DNA from: a virus
IMG/VR virus record: IMGVR_UViG_3300025896_000051
Span: 1-41,923 of that record
Reading direction: 5' to 3' (one strand)
Length of the DNA stretch: 41,923 nt
Part shown: piece after piece, positions 37,620-41,923 of the stretch
Position numbering within the stretch: the stretch's first letter is position 1
Layout: each line of letters opens with the position of its first letter
Position numbers and translations under genes: made by a program
Notes under the pieces: model-generated
What the model was told of the DNA's origin: nothing
The model's input: only the letters and a program-made list of their open reading frames with translations
Database searches by the model: none

Positions 37620-38182
37620 TGTCGCTTCCTCCAGAGGGCCAGGCCCACGCCGCCATAGACCACCTCGTCCGGCGGCAGCGAGCGCACCAGGTTGTAGACG
37701 GGTGGCTGCATGGGAAGGCACTCCTGGAACAGCACGCGCCCGCACGGCTGCGCGAGGCGCCAGTCGAGGTCGGTGTCATCGGCGTGGTTGCCGTCCAGGT
37801 ACGCGAAGTCGAAGTCGAGCTGGCCGATCACCTGCGCCTTGTGCCGGTTGTCGACAAGGTCCACGAACTCCACGTTCTTGATGCCCAGGTGCGCGAGGAT
37901 CTCGTGGCGCACCGGGTTGTGGAAGATATCCATGCTGACCACGCGCCGGAAGAAGCGCGAGAGCACCACCGCGGTGATGCCATTCCAGGTGCCGATCTCC
38001 AGGCAGGTGTCGCCCGACACCTCGCAAGTCTGCAGGAAGCGCTTCAGCTCGTGGAAGACGCTCGATCGACGGAACACCTCGCCGCCAAAGCGTTGATGGA
38101 TGGCCAGCAGGTCCGGATCGGTGAGGATGATCTGCACCATGCGCCCGACGCGCTTCTCGGTCTCTTGGGTCCACTCGATCAT
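37616..38182 (-). CDS. SAM methyltransferase, 188 aa (cassette gene 4)
   Basis: CLEIGTWNGITAVVLSRFF (SAM loop), VVSMDIFHNP and FDFAYLDGNHADDTDLDWRL identify Methyltransf_24. The catalytic-side Asp/His of LDGNH is intact. Paralogous to cassette gene 6, with about the same length. Start ATG overlaps the previous stop. Confidence 0.78.
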   Translation of the reverse strand: MIEWTQETEKRVGRMVQIILTDPDLLAIHQRFGGEVFRRSSVFHELKRFLQTCEVSGDTCLEIGTWNGITAVVLSRFFRRVVSMDIFHNPVRHEILAHLGIKNVEFVDLVDNRHKAQVIGQLDFDFAYLDGNHADDTDLDWRLAQPCGRVLFQECLPMQPPVYNLVRSLPPDEVVYGGVGLALWRKRQ

Positions 38183-38844
38183 GTCTGCAGCAGGCCGGCA
38201 AGCCGGCGGTCGAAGGTGATGGAAGGGGATCGGTTTGCGGCGAGCCAGGCCCGCTCGGCGTCCGGCACGTGGCCGATTGGATCATCAGAGGCGCCGGCGC
38301 GCCACCGCTCGTTGACGTTGTGCACGCCGCTCGAGAAGAAGTCGAACCCGGTCAGGTAGATCGAGGCCGGCTGGAACGAGAGCACCGCCAGGATGGCGGA
38401 GAAGCCGGTGGTGGGCACGTGGCGGCCCAGGAGATCGAAGCCCTCGAGGAACTCCTGCAGGTCGGGCACGTAGGTGTCGCAGAACCACCAGTCGGAGCGC
38501 AGCTGGTAGATCCAGCGGAAGTCGACGCCGTGCGGCTTCTTGTTCCGGACGTGCCACTCGGACTCGATCGCTGCCGCGTTCGGGCACTTCGCCATGCACA
38601 GCCGCACGCCGTCTCGCTTCAGGTCAGCGGCCGGCTTCTTGATGGCGTTCCCGAAGTAGGAGTAGTAGACGTCCGTGCGCTGGCCAGCCGCCGGCGAGAG
38701 CTTGTAGTTGTTCACCCGCACGACCACCTCGTGCGAGTCGATTAGGCCCGGAGGGTTCTCGAGCACGCCGGGCCCGGAGCCGACGATGGCGACTCTCCGA
38801 CCGGCGAACACCGGCAGGACTTCAGCCCGGGAGACGAAGCGCAT
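38179..38844 (-). CDS. Sialyltransferase-like glycosyltransferase (cassette gene 3)
   Basis: The protein has 221 residues. RVAIVGSGPGVLENPPG, VVVRVNNYKLSPAAGQRTDV and VYYSYFGNAIKKPAADLK follow the L-motif-like pattern of GT29/GT42-related transferases (nucleotide-binding GSGPS and RxN). TTGFSAILAVLSFQPASIYL gives the conserved S-motif-like TG-hydrophobic segment, followed by GFDFFSSGVHNVNE. The donor may be a CMP-sugar. The product is unknown. Confidence 0.68.
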   Translation of the reverse strand: MRFVSRAEVLPVFAGRRVAIVGSGPGVLENPPGLIDSHEVVVRVNNYKLSPAAGQRTDVYYSYFGNAIKKPAADLKRDGVRLCMAKCPNAAAIESEWHVRNKKPHGVDFRWIYQLRSDWWFCDTYVPDLQEFLEGFDLLGRHVPTTGFSAILAVLSFQPASIYLTGFDFFSSGVHNVNERWRAGASDDPIGHVPDAERAWLAANRSPSITFDRRLAGLLQT

Positions 38845-39616
38845 CGCAGAACCTCTCGGTGGCAGCCTGCAGCTCGGCCGGCGTGCAGTTGTCGACCACG
38901 TGCAGGGAGCTCTCGCGCTGCAGGATCTTGGCTGGGGTGATCTGGCGGACGAACCCGGTGCTCGAGCGCAAGCCACGGCGCGACCAGACCAGCAGCGCCG
39001 GCTTCAGCAGCGCCTCGGCCAGCGGCACCATGAAAGAGACGTACCCGAGCATGCCGCTGCTGACAGACGCGACGTCCATGAGCTGCCGGATCGTGGTCTG
39101 GTCCCGGAGGTCGACGTCGATGCCGCGGAAGTTGAACAGCGGTCGACCAGCGCCGATCTGCACCAGCAGCACGCGCCCGCGCAGCAGGTCGATCGCTTCC
39201 TGGATGCGACGGCAGTCCGGCAGTAGCTCGTGACCGATGCCGTCAGTGCGGCCCATCGGCGCGCGGGGGAGCTGCACCAGCACGATCGGCAACCCGCGCT
39301 CGAGCAGCCGGCCGGTCAGATCGGAGTCGGTCACGGTCCAGTCCAGCCGCAGGTCGACGGTGGTGGGAAGCCCGGCCTGGATGCAGACGTCCTCGAACTG
39401 CCGTGTGCGCCAATTCCGGCGGCGCGAGTAGTGCGCCAGGACGTCGATGCCGCTGCGCCGGAACGGCGAGAGCATCACGCGATCCGCGTAGGCGTCGAAG
39501 ATCTCCGGCCACGGCGTGCACACCTCGAGGCGCTCGCCGGCGGCGACCAGATGCCGCACCACCGCGGCCAGGTAGATGGCATCGCCAATGCCCTTACCGC
39601 CCCGGATCGACCTCAC
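38822..39616 (-). CDS. GT9/heptosyltransferase-like protein (cassette gene 2)
   Basis: The protein has 264 residues. RGGKGIGDAIYLAAVVRHLV is the opening of GT-B enzymes like heptosyltransferases, with EVCTPWPEIFDAYADRV next. The second half (LLVQIGAGRP, RQLMDVASVSSGMLGYVSFM) holds the D-V-A-S nucleotide-sugar side. GTG 39616 overlaps the previous stop. It probably adds a sugar to a lipopolysaccharide- or virion-linked glycan. Confidence 0.65.
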   Translation of the reverse strand: MRSIRGGKGIGDAIYLAAVVRHLVAAGERLEVCTPWPEIFDAYADRVMLSPFRRSGIDVLAHYSRRRNWRTRQFEDVCIQAGLPTTVDLRLDWTVTDSDLTGRLLERGLPIVLVQLPRAPMGRTDGIGHELLPDCRRIQEAIDLLRGRVLLVQIGAGRPLFNFRGIDVDLRDQTTIRQLMDVASVSSGMLGYVSFMVPLAEALLKPALLVWSRRGLRSSTGFVRQITPAKILQRESSLHVVDNCTPAELQAATERFCDALRLPG

Positions 39617-40281
39617 ACCAGCACTCCGCCCTCACGCTCGACCGGCGGCAGTGCCGGGCCGATTTCGCGCAGCACCTCCTCGAGTGGCTGCCGCCGGAAC
39701 ATGTCGAGCGCCGTGCGCCGGCTGCAGTTGATCACGCCGCACCGAGCAGCGTCGGCCTGCCGCTTGACCCGCGTGAACTGCAGCGGCCAGCGCGCGATCG
39801 ACAGGCAGTTCCCGAGGCCCGGCGGATGGTCGCCATGCCAGTGACGCCGGCCGTCCGGCGCAAAGGTGCAGTCGAACCCGAGCAGCACCACGCGATGCGC
39901 GCCGGCAGACACCGCGAGCGAGATCGCGCAGCTGCCACTGTTGCCTGAGCCGCGGAACCAGCTCGAAGCGTGCAGGGACTCGACGCCCACGTTGGCCGCC
40001 AGGGCAGACCGGGAGAAGCGCCGGCCATGGAACATGCGCTCGGTCTCCTGCGCCGGCGTCAGGCCGGTGGCCGGATCCTTGGTCATCCACCAGCGCGCGT
40101 CGAAGCCGAACAGGACGTCGGCCCACGGCGCCAGGCGGAAGGTCGTGTTGGTCACGATGGTCGGGTGCCCAGAGTCGCGCACCAGATCGACATCGTCCCG
40201 GGTCAGCGAGGGCCCGCTGGCCAGACAGAAGACGGTTCGATTGCGCCATTGCGGCGCCGGAGGGTCAGCCTTCGTTGACAC
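39613..40281 (-). CDS. DUF115/GT-like protein (cassette gene 1)
   Basis: The protein has 222 residues. TVFCLASGPSLTRDDVDLVR with TIVTNTTFRLAPWADVLFGF, then NSGSCAISLAVSAGAHRVVL and LGFDCTF follow DUF115/MptE-like and sialyltransferase-like folds, where SGPSL binds a nucleotide. GTG 40281 lies inside the end of the head closure gene (17-base overlap). It is the first gene of the inserted cassette. Confidence 0.62.
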   Translation of the reverse strand: MSTKADPPAPQWRNRTVFCLASGPSLTRDDVDLVRDSGHPTIVTNTTFRLAPWADVLFGFDARWWMTKDPATGLTPAQETERMFHGRRFSRSALAANVGVESLHASSWFRGSGNSGSCAISLAVSAGAHRVVLLGFDCTFAPDGRRHWHGDHPPGLGNCLSIARWPLQFTRVKRQADAARCGVINCSRRTALDMFRRQPLEEVLREIGPALPPVEREGGVLV

Positions 40282-40609
40282 CGGTGGAAGCCAGGAGAAC
40301 CACGCTCGAGCGACCGCTGACGTTGTCCGGCAGCACCGCCTCGATGTTGAAGATGGAGCCGTCCGGAGCCACAGCGCGCAGCGACGCGACGAAGCCCGGA
40401 CGGTACCGGGTGGTGATGCGGCACGTGACCTTGCTGTTCATGGCCTGGGCCGCCAGGAGCTCGCGCCCCTGCAGGTAGACGATCTCGCACGGCATGCGGG
40501 AGCCTTGCGGGAACGCGTCAAACCACGCCGCCTCCCACGCGCCGTCGGAATCCTGGCCGCCCTCGTCCCGCTGGAACGTGAGCCAGTGCCGGAGCCGGCC
40601 AGCCCTCAT
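40265..40609 (-). CDS. Head closure/joining protein (HK97 gp7-like)
   Basis: The protein has 114 residues, beta-barrel pattern. LRHWLTFQRDEGGQDSDGAW, FPQGSRMPCEIVYLQGRELL, VTCRITTRYRPGFVASLRAV fit the phage head-tail adaptor (SPP1 gp16/HK97 gp7) family: barrel opening with Q-R, then GRE and the TxRYRPG motif. The start overlaps the connector stop (ATGA). It closes the head pore and receives the tail. Confidence 0.82.
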   Translation of the reverse strand: MRAGRLRHWLTFQRDEGGQDSDGAWEAAWFDAFPQGSRMPCEIVYLQGRELLAAQAMNSKVTCRITTRYRPGFVASLRAVAPDGSIFNIEAVLPDNVSGRSSVVLLASTGVNEG

Positions 40610-41244
40610 GCCATCCCCAGGCGCACGCGCAGAGGTCGCATCAGGGCCTCGGCGCCGTTCGGAATCGACGCGAGGGCCTTCTCGACGGAGTCCTCGCGGT
40701 TCTCGTACAGGTGGCCGAGCATCAGCAGCAGCGCGGCGCGCAGCGATCGCGGCAGCGGCGGCGCGTCGGAGTCCGGGTCCTCCTCCGACTGGTAGCCGGC
40801 GCGGTACCGGATTTTCACGGTGGCCGGCGACTTGGTCACGGTCGGCCAGCTGTTCACCGCGCGCAGCACCACCGGCTGCTCTGGCGTGCCGTAGTCGTCC
40901 ACCAGGTAGGTCGACGCGTCCAGCTCGCCGTCGGAGTCGTTGACCGCGCTGAACGAGAGCAGCTCGATGAACGGGGGGCGAGGGAGCTCGATGCCGTCTG
41001 CAGGGAACTCGTCCAGCGCCGCCTCCCAGGTGCGCAGCGCGATCGACAGGCCGGTGAACTGCTCGGCGTGCGCCACCGCAGCGTCGAGCATGCCGAGGAT
41101 CAGAGCATCGTCCGGGTGCGACTCGTTGTCGGAGTCGCCATCGATCGGGATCACCTCGAGGTGCTGCCGGCAGGTCTCCAGCGAGAGCACGTGCCCGGTC
41201 GGATGGGCAATGACCTTGGCGCGCAGGACGCGGACGTCAGCCAT
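40606..41244 (-). CDS. Head-tail connector protein (HK97 gp6-like)
   Basis: The protein has 212 residues. LSLETCRQHLEVIPIDGD, DDALILGMLDAAVAHAEQFT, a beta domain (DASTYLVDDYGTPEQPVVLR), TVKIRYRAGYQ, and SLRAALLLMLGHLYENRED are the standard order of the gp6-like connector, which binds below the portal. ATG 41244 overlaps the collagen-like gene end. It is longer than HK97 gp6 by the inserted beta part. Confidence 0.85.
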   Translation of the reverse strand: MADVRVLRAKVIAHPTGHVLSLETCRQHLEVIPIDGDSDNESHPDDALILGMLDAAVAHAEQFTGLSIALRTWEAALDEFPADGIELPRPPFIELLSFSAVNDSDGELDASTYLVDDYGTPEQPVVLRAVNSWPTVTKSPATVKIRYRAGYQSEEDPDSDAPPLPRSLRAALLLMLGHLYENREDSVEKALASIPNGAEALMRPLRVRLGMA

Positions 41245-41923
41245 GGGAGCCCTCCTCCTCGCGCAGGTCCTTACCGTCGCGCCCGCGCTTGACCGAGAGC
41301 CGCCAGTCCGGAGATTCACCCGGCACCGCGTCCGTGTCGCGCTGCGCGATGTAGTACTGCCCTCCGTAGGTCACGCCGTCGGCCTTCTCGTAGCGCTTGC
41401 CGCGCTGGTAGACCTTGCGATCGAGCACGACGTCGAACTTGATGACGCGCGAGATCCGCGTGTCGCCAGCGCCGAACGAGAATTCGACCGAGCGCCCGTC
41501 CTCCAGCAGCTTGACGTCGAGGTCCTCGAGCTGGAACGCGTCCCGGCCGGGAGCGCCGTCCTTGCCTGCAGCGCCGGGAGCGCCGTCCTTGCCAGCCGGG
41601 CCAGGGTCGCCACGCTCGCCGGACGCGCCGCGCTCGCCAGGCGCACCAGGAGCGCCGTCCTTGCCGTCGCGCCCGTCGCGCCCGTCCGCACCGTCGAGGC
41701 CCTTCTCGCCGCGCTCGCCCTGCACGCCCGGCGCGCCGTCCCGACCATCGCGGCCAGCCGGACCGTCGCGCCCGGGTTCGCCAGGCAAGCCGCGCTCGCC
41801 GGCCGGGCCGGGTTCGCCGCGTTCGCCGCGTTCGCCGGCAGGTCCCGGCGCGCCATCCTTGCCCGCGGGCCCGGTTTCACCACGCTCGCCGGCCGGGCCG
41901 GGCGCACCGTCCTTGCCGGCCGG
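41237..41923 (-). CDS. Collagen-like protein with CBM-type end, cut by right edge
   Basis: The visible part has about 45 Gly-X-Y triplets (from the edge to near 41550) rich in GKDGAPG, GERG and GPAG, ending in a folded 100-residue domain. That domain includes VYQRGKRYEKADGVTYGGQY and AVPGESPDWRLSVKRGRDG, which match the small CBM5/12 carbohydrate-binding fold often seen after phage collagen repeats. The N-terminus is outside the window. Such proteins sit between capsid and connector genes in several phages and may decorate the head or fibres. Confidence 0.85.
   Translation of the reverse strand, partial: PAGKDGAPGPAGERGETGPAGKDGAPGPAGERGERGEPGPAGERGLPGEPGRDGPAGRDGRDGAPGVQGERGEKGLDGADGRDGRDGKDGAPGAPGERGASGERGDPGPAGKDGAPGAAGKDGAPGRDAFQLEDLDVKLLEDGRSVEFSFGAGDTRISRVIKFDVVLDRKVYQRGKRYEKADGVTYGGQYYIAQRDTDAVPGESPDWRLSVKRGRDGKDLREEEGSHG

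Noticed and set aside
41550-41923. Short tandem DNA repeats at the right edge considered as a repeat array
   Set aside because: They are in-frame Gly-X-Y codons of the collagen-like gene.

Overview
The window is an internal stretch of a tailed-phage (siphovirus) genome or prophage from a GC-rich Gram-negative host. The evidence is a tail tube, a G/GT chaperone pair with a frameshift, a tape measure, a lambda-J-like tip protein, and a lysis cassette that ends in overlapping Rz/Rz1 spanins; spanins are only needed where there is an outer membrane. A Pseudomonas-type parS core and two integron attC sites would suit Pseudomonas or a relative, but this is inference. Portal, capsid and terminase genes and any integrase lie outside the window or are absent. 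The HNH gene cut by the left edge and the collagen-like gene cut by the right edge are the neighbours expected for that missing head module.

Layout. (1) 1-7787, minus strand: a control/replication operon read leftwards. It runs HTH regulator, winged-helix protein, Dam-like methylase, O-like and P-like replication proteins, a Cys-rich protein, two single-TM proteins, RuvC-like resolvase, small zinc proteins, Dcm-like methylase (with a second reading frame inside it), a secreted protein, and HNH. (2) 7788-7996: divergent control region. (3) 7997-23202, plus strand: recombination genes (YqaJ exonuclease, RecT) followed by a long train of small accessory genes, including a NADAR protein, an ASCH protein and two zinc/HNH proteins. 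The train is punctuated by three related hairpin+promoter modules near 19.15, 19.8 and 21.0 kb. It ends in two attC sites bracketing one complete gene cassette. (4) 23270-41923, minus strand: late genes read leftwards. They run collagen-like protein, head-tail connectors, a seven-gene glycan/methyltransferase cassette, tail completion proteins, tail tube, G/GT, tape measure, tail tip genes, J, two membrane proteins (holin candidates), endolysin, Rz/Rz1.

Genes are packed very tightly: most junctions are ATGA or GTGA overlaps, which I used to choose starts. No gap reaches 300 bases; the longest is the control region of about 210. I saw no tRNA, rRNA, CRISPR array or insertion sequence.

The most unusual items are the attC-bounded cassette inside a phage, the glycan/methyl cassette set into the head-tail connector operon, the perfect parS-core palindrome, the repeated promoter modules, the NADAR gene, and the dual-frame coding region inside the Dcm gene.
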